Numbered from the stretch's first letter, positions 1 through 8,116 are shown. The stretch: DNA of 13,971 nucleotides from Candidatus Segatella violae (GCA_002440225.1 DJSH01000073.1:1-13971); one strand, 5' to 3'. Made by a program: numbers and translations. The notes: generated by a model from the sequence alone, not told the origin.

Positions 1-1
1 T

Positions 2-46
2 CCTCAGTCTGGTCAACACGATTAAAATCGTGTCGCCCAACTGAGG
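2..46. repeat. long near-perfect hairpin / palindromic element downstream of the receptor gene
   Basis: Outer arms CCTCAGT (2-8) and ACTGAGG (40-46) pair perfectly. TGG/CCA (10-12 with 37-39) extends the stem past a bulged C at 9. Inner arms ACACGAT (16-22) and ATCGTGT (27-33) pair perfectly around a TAAA loop. It lies about 50 nt beyond the stop of the minus-strand receptor gene, where a terminator could sit, but any U-tract for that strand would be outside the window. The plus-strand flank (TAAAAATATA) is AT-rich but not a U-run. It may be a terminator or a dispersed REP-like palindrome. Confidence 0.6.
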
Positions 47-95
47 TAAAAATATAAGGATATAAACCTTGACACAGTTCAAATTACACTACCCA

Positions 96-2687
96 CTACA
101 GTCGGTTCTTGATAGCGTTATCATTCTGAATCTGACCACTACGAGTCTTATGCTTATTGTGGAAAGTATAGGTCAAGGACAAGCTATAACGACTATATGC
201 CTTCTGATAGAACTCATAGTTCAACACTGGATTGAGCTGATAACCTTTCTGACGAAGCGTATGGAATACATCAAATGCACTGATATTCAGCGACAAAGCA
301 TTCTTTAGGAACGAACGACTATAGCCTAAACTCACATAACCTATAGGACTACTCTTGTAGTTCGCACTTATCCTATTCGTAGAAAAATTACCTTCTACTG
401 TAAAATTACCAACTCGCTTAAATGTGAAATAATTGACACAACTTCCTGTAAATACCCAAATATGCTTCACATTATAGCTCTTGGGGATATAATCATAATA
501 GCCAGCCAAGTTTGCATTGAGGTTCCACCAAGGCAAAACCTTGCCATTGAAGCTATACATTGCCTTCGCAATGGTCTCCGAGCCGAAATTGGTTATTTCT
601 CGATAAGTCTTATCACCAATCGTCTCAAAATACTCCGCTATCACATCTTTCTGATGATTATACGAGAATGACAACGTATGATTGCCATGCGACAACTCCC
701 ACGTGAGGACATTGCTGATGGATGGTTGCACGTTCGGATTGCCTGTGGTATAAAGCACTGCAGAAACACGTTCCTTGTTATTGGTCAGATCACTGAATGA
801 AGGGCGATCGATGCTACTGCTATATGTAAGGCTGGTACTGGTCTTATCATCAAACTTATAGGAAAGATAAACGTATGGGAACCAGTTGGTGTATCGCTTA
901 CCCACCTCCGTCTTATCGTTCAAGCGATTGATGCCTTTCTGCCAAGTATTCTCCATCCTCATGCTCAGATAGGCAAAGACCTTCTGACCAAGGTTCTTCG
1001 ACAATCCGAGATAAGTAGCCGATACCTGCTCTTGATATTTCCAATCGCTCGATGACAAATCATCTGCTGCAAGATGATTCCAAATATTCAAGCCTGTGGT
1101 TCTGATACTATTCTCGTATTTCGAGCCTAAGCGAAGCGCCAAGCTGCTTGGGAAATTATAGCGGAAATCAGCCTGTAAACTAGCGTTATTGGCATTCGAT
1201 GAAGACAGATTCAACTCATCTGTATGCAAAGGCTCATAGCCATCATAAGTTGCCACAAAGCTATTATTCTTCGAGCCGTGCTTGTAGTTGTAGTTACCCA
1301 ATACCTTCAAATAGCTATCTCTCTTGTCTATCTTCCAATTGTAAGAAACCACAGCGTTTAGGAAATCGGTTTTGTTGTGGTCATCCATCGTTGAAAGTCC
1401 TTGAAATGTTTTCTTGTTCGCATCAGTAAACTCACAGTAATTGTTTGCACTAAGCGCATGCCCCTTATTGATATTTCCATTCAGTTCAGCACCTAACAAA
1501 TGATTGTGCTTTTTATCAATGGCATAAATACTGCCGACCCGATAAAAATATAAATTCTGTCTATTATCATAGAGTTGTGCAGTTAGATGATGAGTATCGT
1601 TTTCCAAGAAATGATGATGAGTTTCGCCATATAGGGCATTTCTTGCCCAAATATAATAAGTGGAGGCATATACATTCCATCGCTCTGTACCCAAGTTAAG
1701 GTTAAGCATCGGATAATAAGAATAAAACTTGCTTGACTCAGGGCTTAGATTTCCTGCATACCCCATGATGCTCCCGTTGAAACCAGCACGCATTCTTGTT
1801 TTTATATGGACGATACCGCCTTTGATGTCGGCATCATGCTCTGCGCCATGGGTATCCTGTATCTCTATGCTTTGGATGTCATCAGCCTTGATGCTCGTAA
1901 GGAAGGACTTTAATTCTGTTCCTGCCAATCTGCGGTCGTTCACATAAACAACTGCGTCCGTGCTATTCACCTTTACATTGACATCAGTTCCGTTATCCAG
2001 CACCATCAGCTTCGGAGCATATTTCAACACATCAGTGGCGTTCATAGAGCCGATATTCTTCAGTTCACTCACATAGAAAACGGTCTTGTCTTCCTTACGC
2101 TGGAAGAGCGGCTTGTAAGCCTTTACCATCACTCTATTCAGTGTATAGGCATCACGGAAGAGACGGATGTTGCCCATCCTGCCCACATTCACTCGCTTGT
2201 ATTGGGTCTTGTAACCTACATAAGAAAAGCGAGCTATCACTTGCTGTTGGTCAGTGGGAATCACAAAATCGCCCGAAAGATTGCTTACACCTCCATTCAC
2301 ATAGCTGGAGTCCTTGACATTCAAGAGGGCGATGTTGACAAACTCCATCGGCTCTCCCTTGTCATCCAACACCCTACCTATTAATTTCTTGGGTTGTTTC
2401 TGAATGCACTCGAAGTAAATGTCGTTCTTGCCGAAGGTAGCACGGATGGGATAAAAGCCTATCAACTGATTGACGACATCATGGATGTCCTTGTTAGCGA
2501 ATGAAGTGCTGACGGTAAAGTCCTCCAGTTCATTATAGATAAAGTTTACTCGGTACTGGCTTTGTGCCTTGTCGAGCCAAACCAAAGCCTTGCTAAAAGA
2601 TGCCTTGTCGAAAGTATGCGACAAGCGTTGTGCATAGCTCGTTGCAATCGCCATACACAGATATATCATAAATATGAATCTTCTCAT
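96..2687 (-). CDS. STN-domain outer-membrane beta-barrel receptor (TonB-dependent-receptor-like, OMP_b-brl family)
   Basis: This 863-aa protein is an outer-membrane receptor or transducer, probably taking up or sensing a ligand and signalling to the adjacent sigma/anti-sigma pair. A signal peptide is visible (MRRFIFMIYLCMAIATSYAQ, cleavage near residue 19-20). Residues about 21-95 look like a secretin/TonB short N-terminal (STN) domain, the part of FecA-type receptors that contacts the anti-sigma factor. Residues about 100-178 fit a carboxypeptidase-regulatory-like beta-sandwich (GRVLDDKGEPMEFVNIALL). Residues about 190-298 form a plug-like region (VYVNDRRLAGTELKSFL, then IQSIEIQDTHGAEHDADIKG), and the rest is aromatic-rich beta-barrel typical of the Bacteroidota outer membrane beta-barrel family. 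I see no clear TonB box and no SusD-like partner, so glycan import is not supported. The gene follows the anti-sigma gene by 39 nt and starts at an ATG (2685-2687). The ligand is unknown. Confidence 0.85.
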   Translation of the reverse strand: MRRFIFMIYLCMAIATSYAQRLSHTFDKASFSKALVWLDKAQSQYRVNFIYNELEDFTVSTSFANKDIHDVVNQLIGFYPIRATFGKNDIYFECIQKQPKKLIGRVLDDKGEPMEFVNIALLNVKDSSYVNGGVSNLSGDFVIPTDQQQVIARFSYVGYKTQYKRVNVGRMGNIRLFRDAYTLNRVMVKAYKPLFQRKEDKTVFYVSELKNIGSMNATDVLKYAPKLMVLDNGTDVNVKVNSTDAVVYVNDRRLAGTELKSFLTSIKADDIQSIEIQDTHGAEHDADIKGGIVHIKTRMRAGFNGSIMGYAGNLSPESSKFYSYYPMLNLNLGTERWNVYASTYYIWARNALYGETHHHFLENDTHHLTAQLYDNRQNLYFYRVGSIYAIDKKHNHLLGAELNGNINKGHALSANNYCEFTDANKKTFQGLSTMDDHNKTDFLNAVVSYNWKIDKRDSYLKVLGNYNYKHGSKNNSFVATYDGYEPLHTDELNLSSSNANNASLQADFRYNFPSSLALRLGSKYENSIRTTGLNIWNHLAADDLSSSDWKYQEQVSATYLGLSKNLGQKVFAYLSMRMENTWQKGINRLNDKTEVGKRYTNWFPYVYLSYKFDDKTSTSLTYSSSIDRPSFSDLTNNKERVSAVLYTTGNPNVQPSISNVLTWELSHGNHTLSFSYNHQKDVIAEYFETIGDKTYREITNFGSETIAKAMYSFNGKVLPWWNLNANLAGYYDYIPKSYNVKHIWVFTGSCVNYFTFKRVGNFTVEGNFSTNRISANYKSSPIGYVSLGYSRSFLKNALSLNISAFDVFHTLRQKGYQLNPVLNYEFYQKAYSRYSLSLTYTFHNKHKTRSGQIQNDNAIKNRL

Positions 2688-2726
2688 AATATTCTCGATT
2701 GTTTTCTTGATAATACTTGCCTCTGA

Positions 2727-3437
2727 CTACTCTACGATTAAGAGTTGGTTAGCCTCATCGAAGGCAACGTGAACCTTTTCGAAGTGATTAAGCTTGTCGA
2801 TGATGTCTTGCAAGGTATCTTTTTTGTCCCACTGCAAGTAGAAGCGAACGTGGGCAGCAGCAGGATTGCGGTACTCCACCTTCACATTCGCCTTGTCGGC
2901 GATATACTTCAAGATGGTGGACAACTCCGCATCCTCAAAGACTACAGGGGCTTTCTTCGTTGGCTCTATCTTAACCCAATCCTGGCTGGCGAGAGTCTTC
3001 TCCCTATTAGTTGGAGAAGTCTTCACGCTATCCGTCTCTGCTACTACAGGATGCTTAGCAGTATGCTGGCTAGCAATATGATAAGCGGCATAAGATAAGC
3101 CCGATAGCATCAACAAGCCGATGAATGCCGCCGCTATCTTCATCAAGAAATGGAACTTCATCTTCTGCGCTCCATCCCCATCAGGGAATTTCTCCTCTAT
3201 TTTAGGATATTTCTCCTCAAACACCTTCCATTCTTTCTCCACATCTACAGTGTCATTTGCCTCGTCGTATGCAAAGGCACGCTTCAGCAAAACCATCTCT
3301 TCGGAATCTCCCAAAGTATTGTCATCGCTTGTATCTCCCGATGTTGAGAAGAGCAACTCGTCCAACTCTTCATCCGAATACTTCTCAGGATGAGCCTGAG
3401 CATCGAGCCACTTGTCGTTAAAACTCTTGTTGGTCAT
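2727..3437 (-). CDS. compact membrane anti-sigma factor with C-terminal DUF4974/STN-like domain
   Basis: This 236-aa protein probably holds the upstream-encoded ECF sigma factor inactive and relays the receptor signal. The N-terminal ~90 residues are acidic and cytoplasmic in character (YSDEELDELLF, DVEKEWKVFEEKYPKIEEKF). One membrane segment is clear at about residues 99-120 (FLMKIAAAFIGLLMLSGLSYAAY). A Lys/Thr-rich periplasmic linker follows, and residues ~165-236 (VFEDAELSTILKYIADKANV to the end VAFDEANQLLIVE) resemble the STN-like DUF4974 domain at the end of Bacteroidota FecR proteins. Classical FecR proteins are about 300-400 aa with a central FecR beta domain; here only about 45 residues separate membrane segment and terminal domain, so the FecR domain is absent. 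Its ATG overlaps the sigma gene stop (ATGA), indicating translational coupling. The family and topology are well supported; the anti-sigma role is inferred from context. Confidence 0.8.
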   Translation of the reverse strand: MTNKSFNDKWLDAQAHPEKYSDEELDELLFSTSGDTSDDNTLGDSEEMVLLKRAFAYDEANDTVDVEKEWKVFEEKYPKIEEKFPDGDGAQKMKFHFLMKIAAAFIGLLMLSGLSYAAYHIASQHTAKHPVVAETDSVKTSPTNREKTLASQDWVKIEPTKKAPVVFEDAELSTILKYIADKANVKVEYRNPAAAHVRFYLQWDKKDTLQDIIDKLNHFEKVHVAFDEANQLLIVE

Positions 3438-3925
3438 AACTCTGAATTTTTAAATTGTTCTTTGATAATAGTAGTGATACGTGATAGATGCTTCCACACT
3501 GCCACTCGGCTGATGCCTAGTTCCTCGCCTATCTCCTCATACTTCATGCCTGCAAGGAATCGCATCTTGAAGATGCTTTGCTGTTGTGGGGTGAGATGAG
3601 TTTGGGCGAAGCGAATCATCCGCTCCAATTGCAGCTCATCCTTTTCTGTAGAATCGGCGAGCTGCTGTTCGCTGGCATAATGCTGGGCGATGCGTTGTCG
3701 GTTCGACTTTTGGGCGAGGCACTTGAGACAGGAGTTGCGAACACTCGTTAGCAGATAGTGTTCCACCGTGTCGGGCAGCAATTGGGTATCGGTGACGAGC
3801 AGTCGCTCAAAGATGTCGCTAACCACATCCTTGCTCTCTTGCTCGTCGTATAGGATGCTGACTGCCATCCCGTACATCCGTCCGTAATACTGTCGGAACA
3901 GTGTTGTTATCTTTTTCTTATCCAT
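3434..3925 (-). CDS. RNA polymerase ECF-type sigma-70 factor
   Basis: A 163-aa extracytoplasmic-function sigma factor that should direct RNA polymerase to its own operon or to related surface genes when released by the downstream anti-sigma protein. Region 2 is visible at residues ~8-72 (LFRQYYGRMYGMAVSILYD, then KDVVSDIFERLL, where -10 recognition occurs). Region 4 is at ~105-155 (LTPQQQSIFKMRFLAGMKYE, then the helix-turn-helix IGEELGISRVAVWKHLSRI). The length is typical of Bacteroidota ECF factors. An in-frame TTG at 3953-3955 would add 10 residues, but the ATG at 3923-3925 gives MDKKKITTLFRQYY, the usual N-terminus, so I chose it. It is the first gene of the sigma/anti-sigma/receptor operon and ends with a 4-nt overlap with the anti-sigma gene. 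Confidence 0.9.
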   Translation of the reverse strand: MDKKKITTLFRQYYGRMYGMAVSILYDEQESKDVVSDIFERLLVTDTQLLPDTVEHYLLTSVRNSCLKCLAQKSNRQRIAQHYASEQQLADSTEKDELQLERMIRFAQTHLTPQQQSIFKMRFLAGMKYEEIGEELGISRVAVWKHLSRITTIIKEQFKNSEL

Positions 3926-4070
3926 CACGTACTTTTTACTAGCTATTATCCACAAGAAGAGAAAACGCTAACCTGAAATTCACTTTTTCTTTGCAAAGAT
4001 GAGGCAAACGAGCGTAATGAAAGCTAATTTTCAAATTGCCGAATGCAGCTTATCTTATTAATGACTATGC

Positions 4071-4101
4071 AAAAGTACTGCTTTTTTCTCATTTCTGCAA
4101 G
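4071..4101 (-). promoter_or_regulatory. Bacteroidota-type promoter for the sigma/anti-sigma/receptor operon
   Basis: On the minus strand a perfect -7 box TACTTTTG (TAnnTTTG) covers 4078-4071, preceded 19 nt upstream by CTTG (4101-4098), a 3-of-4 match to the -33 TTTG box. Transcription would begin near 4065, giving a leader of about 140 nt before the sigma start. A weaker alternative, CATCTTTG at 4001-3994, lies closer to the gene but lacks a -33 box at the right distance. Confidence 0.5.
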
Positions 4102-4106
4102 AAACC

Positions 4107-4140
4107 TGTCGCAATCGCAAAAAAAAGTAAGATTGCGACA
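4107..4140. promoter_or_regulatory. perfect 10-bp inverted repeat between divergent promoters
   Basis: TGTCGCAATC (4107-4116) and GATTGCGACA (4131-4140) are perfect inverted repeats separated by 14 nt of A-rich sequence. The dyad starts 5 bp upstream of the -33 box of the minus-strand promoter and ends about 48 bp upstream of the plus-strand -33 box. It could be an operator for one or both divergent units, or a hairpin. Neither side has the U-tract of an intrinsic terminator. The binding factor is unknown. Confidence 0.55.
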
Positions 4141-4188
4141 CTTTTCCTGCTTAATTACCAGGCAAAACACAAAAAAGTACTTAAAAAG

Positions 4189-4220
4189 TTTGAGTGTTTC
4201 AGACATTTATGTTACTTTTG
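4189..4220 (+). promoter_or_regulatory. Bacteroidota-type promoter for the SNF2/AlkZ-like unit
   Basis: TTTG (4189-4192), a 20-bp spacer and TACTTTTG (4213-4220) match the Bacteroidota housekeeping consensus fully. The start codon follows 39 nt downstream, implying a leader of roughly 30 nt. No strong Shine-Dalgarno sequence is seen, as usual in this phylum. Confidence 0.7.
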
Positions 4221-4259
4221 CTGCAAATTTAAGTTTAACCCGATAAATATATTAGACAA

Positions 4260-6890
4260 ATGGCAAGAGGCAACAAGAACAATCCGAACGGCAAGACCAG
4301 TGCTTCATCTTCGAGTAAAAACGATAGTTCCACCCCCAAAGCCACCAAGAAGAAAAAGAAGAAGGTGGTTATCTCTCATATCGTCAAACCTGAGAAGATG
4401 AGCCTGGAGGAGTGGCAGGTGAAACTTCGCCAGCAGGCATCCAAGACCGAACGCTTTGTGATCAGTAGTGTAGATGAGGAACTTTGCCCTGGTGAATATA
4501 TTGTTCGCAACCCAGAGAAACACAACGAATACAAGGTGGTGTATCGTGGAGCCAACAGCGAATGGAATTATTGTTCTTGCATGGATTTCAAGACTTCGAG
4601 ACTCGGCACTTGCAAACATATCGAAGCCGTGAAGAATTGTTATATCGGAAAGAAAGGAACTCATGTGCATCGTGAGATTCCTCCTTACACCTCCGTCTAT
4701 CTCTCTTATCGAGGCGAAAGATGCGTGAAGATTCGCATCGGCTCCGACAACAAGGAAGAATACGAGCGTCTTGCCAAAGATTATTTCGACGAAAACCATG
4801 TCTTGAAGGAAGCAGCTTATGCCCATATCGGCTCTTTTCTGAAACAAGCCCGACAGATAAGCGACACCTTCAGATGCTATAAGGATGCCATCGACTTCAT
4901 CGTTGACATCCGTGAGAAAGCGACAAGAGAAAAGATTGTCAACGCTTACGATGACAAGAAACTCGATGAGTTGTTGAAAGTCAATCTCTATCCTTACCAA
5001 AAGGAGGGCATCCGCTTCGCCGCAAAAGCAGGCAAGGCTATCATCGCCGATGAGATGGGTCTTGGCAAGACCATCCAAGCCATCGGCACAGCCGAACTAT
5101 TACGCAAGGAAGGTCTCATCGGCTCTACGCTCATCCTCTGCCCTACCTCCTTGAAGTATCAGTGGCGCAGCGAAATCAAGAAGTTCACCAATGCCGAAGT
5201 CTACGTCATCGAGGGAAGTCATCTCAAAAGAAAAGAAGCTTATAATCGACCTGAGCCTTACAAAATCATCTCCTACAACAGTGCCGCCAACGACATCAAG
5301 ATACTCGGCAAGCTGGAGACAGATATGCTCATCATGGACGAGGTGCAACGTCTGAAGAACTGGAACACCCAGATTTCCCGTGCGGCAAGAAAAATAGAGT
5401 CTGATTACTCCGTGATTCTATCGGGCACACCATTGGAGAACAAACTTGATGAGCTTTACTCCATCGTGGAGTTTGTGGACAACTTCCGTCTAGCTCCTTA
5501 CTATCTCTTCAAGTATAACCATATCATCACCGATGAGACCGGCAAGGTATTGGGATACAAGAACTTGAATGAGATAGGCAAGAAGCTCAGCGACATTCTC
5601 ATCCGCCGTCGAAAGAAAGACGTAAAGCTCCAGATGCCAAAGAGGATGGACAAAAACCTCTTCGTTCCGATGACTAAGGAACAGATGGCGATGCATGAGG
5701 AATGGAAAAATGGAGTCAGGATATTGGTTCTGAAATGGAGAAAGATGCACTTCCTTTCCGACAAGGACAGGAAGCGATTGCTGATGCTCCTCGCCCAGAT
5801 GCGCATGGTTTGCGACAGCAGTTATATCCTCGACCAAAAGACGAGATACGACACCAAGGTGGAAGAATGCGTGAATATCATCAGCGACCTCATCAGTGAG
5901 GAAGGCGAGAAGGTGGTGGTATTTAGCCAATGGGAACGCATGACTCGACTCATCGCCAAGGAACTGGAAAAGAAGGAGATAGAATTCGAATATCTGTATG
6001 GTGGTGTACCTTCTGAAAAACGTAAGAACTTAGTGGATAACTTCATGAACGAGCCATCGAGCCGTGTTTTCCTTTCCACAGACGCTGGTAGCACAGGCTT
6101 GAACCTACAAGCAGCCGCCACTATCATCAATGTGGACTTGCCGTGGAATCCTGCCGTGCTCGAACAGCGTATCGGTCGCATCTATCGCCTTGGCCAGCAG
6201 AACAACATCCAGGTTATCAACCTTGTGGCTCCTCACTCTATAGAAGAAGGAATGTTGGGAAAGCTCCGCTTCAAGACCTCCATGTTTGAAGGAGTTTTGG
6301 ACGATGGAGAGGATTCCGTATTCATAACGGACGATAAGTTTACCAAGATAATGGAGACAGTGAGTGGTATCGTAGAAGAAGTAGAGGATTCTTCAAACTC
6401 TTCCGAAACAGAAGAAACTATCGAAACTTCTGTCTCAACAATATCAGTCGATGAGGAAGAGAAGCCAATGGCTGCTTCTAACGAGCAAAACAAGGAAGCA
6501 ATAGATAGTAATGTGGAATCTTCCAAGGATATATCTAGCGATACAACCGAAGCAGATGTAACAAAGACGACTGTTGACTCTAGAGATTTGGATTCAACAG
6601 AAGCTAGGACTGCCGAAAGAAATGAGCACCATAACTACGGCTCACAGCACGCACAAGTTGCCAGCACTTCTCAGCACCCAACCCAACCAAAGGATTTGGT
6701 TGCCCAAGGCGTTTCCTTCCTATCTGGTTTGGCAGAGACCTTGAAGTCGCCAGAGGCAACTGCGCAATTGGTAGATTCCATCATAGAGAAAGACGAGCAG
6801 ACAGGCGAGACCTCCATCAAGATTCCTGTGGAGAGCAAGGAAACGGTGGCTAACCTCTTTAGCCTCATCGGAAAATTGTTTGCAAAATAA
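4260..6890 (+). CDS. SWIM zinc-finger SNF2-family DNA-dependent ATPase/helicase
   Basis: An 876-aa Swi2/Snf2-type translocase that should use ATP to move along or remodel DNA-protein complexes. The N-terminus is basic and low-complexity (ATKKKKKKVVISHIVKP). A SWIM zinc finger follows: C105-x-C107, C118-x-H120, expected to bind DNA or protein. The ATPase core shows motif I DEMGLGKT (near 264-271), motif Ia LILCPTSLKYQW, motif II D360-E-V-Q363 (in place of the common DEAH), motif III SGTP (388-391), motif V DAGSTGLNLQ (608-617) and motif VI QRIGRIYRLGQ (636-646). After about residue 690 comes a Ser/Thr/Glu-rich, probably disordered stretch of ~110 residues, then a more ordered C-terminal ~60 residues (VSFLSGLAETLK, NLFSLIGKLFAK). 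It heads a two-gene unit with an AlkZ-like protein 8 nt downstream. It is not RapA: the N-terminal SWIM finger and tail differ. The family call is secure; the cellular task is inferred. Confidence 0.92.
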   Translation: MARGNKNNPNGKTSASSSSKNDSSTPKATKKKKKKVVISHIVKPEKMSLEEWQVKLRQQASKTERFVISSVDEELCPGEYIVRNPEKHNEYKVVYRGANSEWNYCSCMDFKTSRLGTCKHIEAVKNCYIGKKGTHVHREIPPYTSVYLSYRGERCVKIRIGSDNKEEYERLAKDYFDENHVLKEAAYAHIGSFLKQARQISDTFRCYKDAIDFIVDIREKATREKIVNAYDDKKLDELLKVNLYPYQKEGIRFAAKAGKAIIADEMGLGKTIQAIGTAELLRKEGLIGSTLILCPTSLKYQWRSEIKKFTNAEVYVIEGSHLKRKEAYNRPEPYKIISYNSAANDIKILGKLETDMLIMDEVQRLKNWNTQISRAARKIESDYSVILSGTPLENKLDELYSIVEFVDNFRLAPYYLFKYNHIITDETGKVLGYKNLNEIGKKLSDILIRRRKKDVKLQMPKRMDKNLFVPMTKEQMAMHEEWKNGVRILVLKWRKMHFLSDKDRKRLLMLLAQMRMVCDSSYILDQKTRYDTKVEECVNIISDLISEEGEKVVVFSQWERMTRLIAKELEKKEIEFEYLYGGVPSEKRKNLVDNFMNEPSSRVFLSTDAGSTGLNLQAAATIINVDLPWNPAVLEQRIGRIYRLGQQNNIQVINLVAPHSIEEGMLGKLRFKTSMFEGVLDDGEDSVFITDDKFTKIMETVSGIVEEVEDSSNSSETEETIETSVSTISVDEEEKPMAASNEQNKEAIDSNVESSKDISSDTTEADVTKTTVDSRDLDSTEARTAERNEHHNYGSQHAQVASTSQHPTQPKDLVAQGVSFLSGLAETLKSPEATAQLVDSIIEKDEQTGETSIKIPVESKETVANLFSLIGKLFAK

Positions 6891-6898
6891 CGGAACAG

Positions 6899-8044
6899 AT
6901 GACCAGAGAAGAAGCTATTGCCATGCGCCTCCGCAACCAACAACTTTTGGCTCCTCACTTAGAGAAGCCTGAGGATGTTGTGGGATGGCTGGGGATGATG
7001 CAAGCACAAGACTACACCCAATTCAGATGGGCTATCGGAATGAGGATGCGAGAACCGAAGATGAAGGCTGTAAAGGACAGCTTTTCTTCGGGCAGACTTC
7101 TGCGCCTTCACCTTTTGAGATGCACAGTACAAACGGTTACTGCCGAAGACTATCCCTGGATGTTAGAATTATGCAGTGAGCGCAACTTGCGAACCATCCT
7201 TTCATGGCCAAGCTATAACCAAACTGATTACTCCGAACAATACCACCAAGAGGCCACAGAAGCACTCAAAGAGATTCTTTCCAAAGGGCGTTGCACCGCC
7301 AACAATCAAGAAGCAACATCCACTAACGCAACTATCTCACTCAGCAAGAAAGAAATCTCAGAAGAAATGAGCAAGCTCGGTCTTCCTTCTGATACCGCTC
7401 ACCTCAACCCAATATTGCTCCGTGGAGAAATCGAAGGATTGCTTTGTTCTGGAGAAATGAAAGGCAAGGATGCCACCTGGGCTTTGGTTGCAAATAATGC
7501 CTACGTTATATCTACTACCGAATCCTTGGCTCTCTTGGCTCGCAAATACTTCCGCAGCCACTCCCCTGCCAGTTTCGAGGATTTCTGTTGGTGGACAGGC
7601 TTGACTATCACCCAAAACCGACAAGCCATCGAACAGATTGCCTCTGAATTAGAAGAAGTGCAAGTAGGAGAGCAAGAGATGTATATCTATCAAGCTCCCT
7701 CATATTGTGATTCGCAAGAAAGGCCTCAACATATAGATAGCATGAAGACGGACCACCAAGAGCATACCGTCCACCTCCTCCCGCCATACGATGAATATCT
7801 CATCGGTTACAAGAGCCGTTGGATTGCTCTCGACAAGAAGTACGAGGCAAAGGCGCACAATCACTTTGGCATCTTCAAGCCTGTCATCCTCCTCGACGGA
7901 AAGGTTGTAGGAAACTGGAAGGCCTCTCACCTCCAAGGTGCCAAAGCCATCGAAACCGACATCTTCACTCAAAAGCGAGAAATGGGGACAAGAAGACTGG
8001 AAAAAGCAAAGAAATTGCTTCAAGATTTCACGACTTCAAGGTAG
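6899..8044 (+). CDS. winged-helix DNA-binding protein, HTH_42 / AlkZ-YcaQ superfamily (putative DNA glycosylase)
   Basis: A 381-aa protein resembling the winged-helix DNA-binding (HTH_42, formerly DUF1006) superfamily, which includes the DNA glycosylases AlkZ and YcaQ that unhook crosslinked or bulky alkylated bases. Seen in the sequence: an N-terminal helical segment with RLRNQQLL and VVGWLGMMQAQDYTQFRWAI, placing Q35-A36-Q37 where AlkZ-type enzymes carry the QxQ catalytic pair (YcaQ types have QxD). There is a basic LLRLHLLRCTVQTVTAEDY stretch and a C-terminal LLPPYDEYLIGYKSR (from about residue 293) with GKVVGNWKA, both typical of the family. The length is within the family range. It begins 8 nt after the SNF2 gene stop, so the two are almost surely co-transcribed. 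Glycosylase activity is an inference from the motif; a pure DNA-binding or regulatory role is not excluded. Confidence 0.8.
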   Translation: MTREEAIAMRLRNQQLLAPHLEKPEDVVGWLGMMQAQDYTQFRWAIGMRMREPKMKAVKDSFSSGRLLRLHLLRCTVQTVTAEDYPWMLELCSERNLRTILSWPSYNQTDYSEQYHQEATEALKEILSKGRCTANNQEATSTNATISLSKKEISEEMSKLGLPSDTAHLNPILLRGEIEGLLCSGEMKGKDATWALVANNAYVISTTESLALLARKYFRSHSPASFEDFCWWTGLTITQNRQAIEQIASELEEVQVGEQEMYIYQAPSYCDSQERPQHIDSMKTDHQEHTVHLLPPYDEYLIGYKSRWIALDKKYEAKAHNHFGIFKPVILLDGKVVGNWKASHLQGAKAIETDIFTQKREMGTRRLEKAKKLLQDFTTSR

Positions 8045-8116
8045 AGATTTCTCCGCACAAAATTCAGAACTTCTCCGTACCAAGTTTACCCCAACCTTAC
8101 CATTCCTTCGGATTAA

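Noticed and set aside
2..46. tRNA gene or fragment
   Set aside because: Some D-arm and anticodon-loop-like words are present, but there is no acceptor stem, T-arm or correctly sized anticodon loop; kept only as a palindrome.
3926..3955. TTG start extending the sigma factor by 10 residues
   Set aside because: The ATG at 3923-3925 gives the usual ECF N-terminus and length; the added residues show no family resemblance.
4305..5078. 257-codon open frame on the minus strand inside the SNF2 gene
   Set aside because: It is antisense to conserved SWIM and Walker A coding sequence, has no recognisable protein character and no promoter; a coding shadow.
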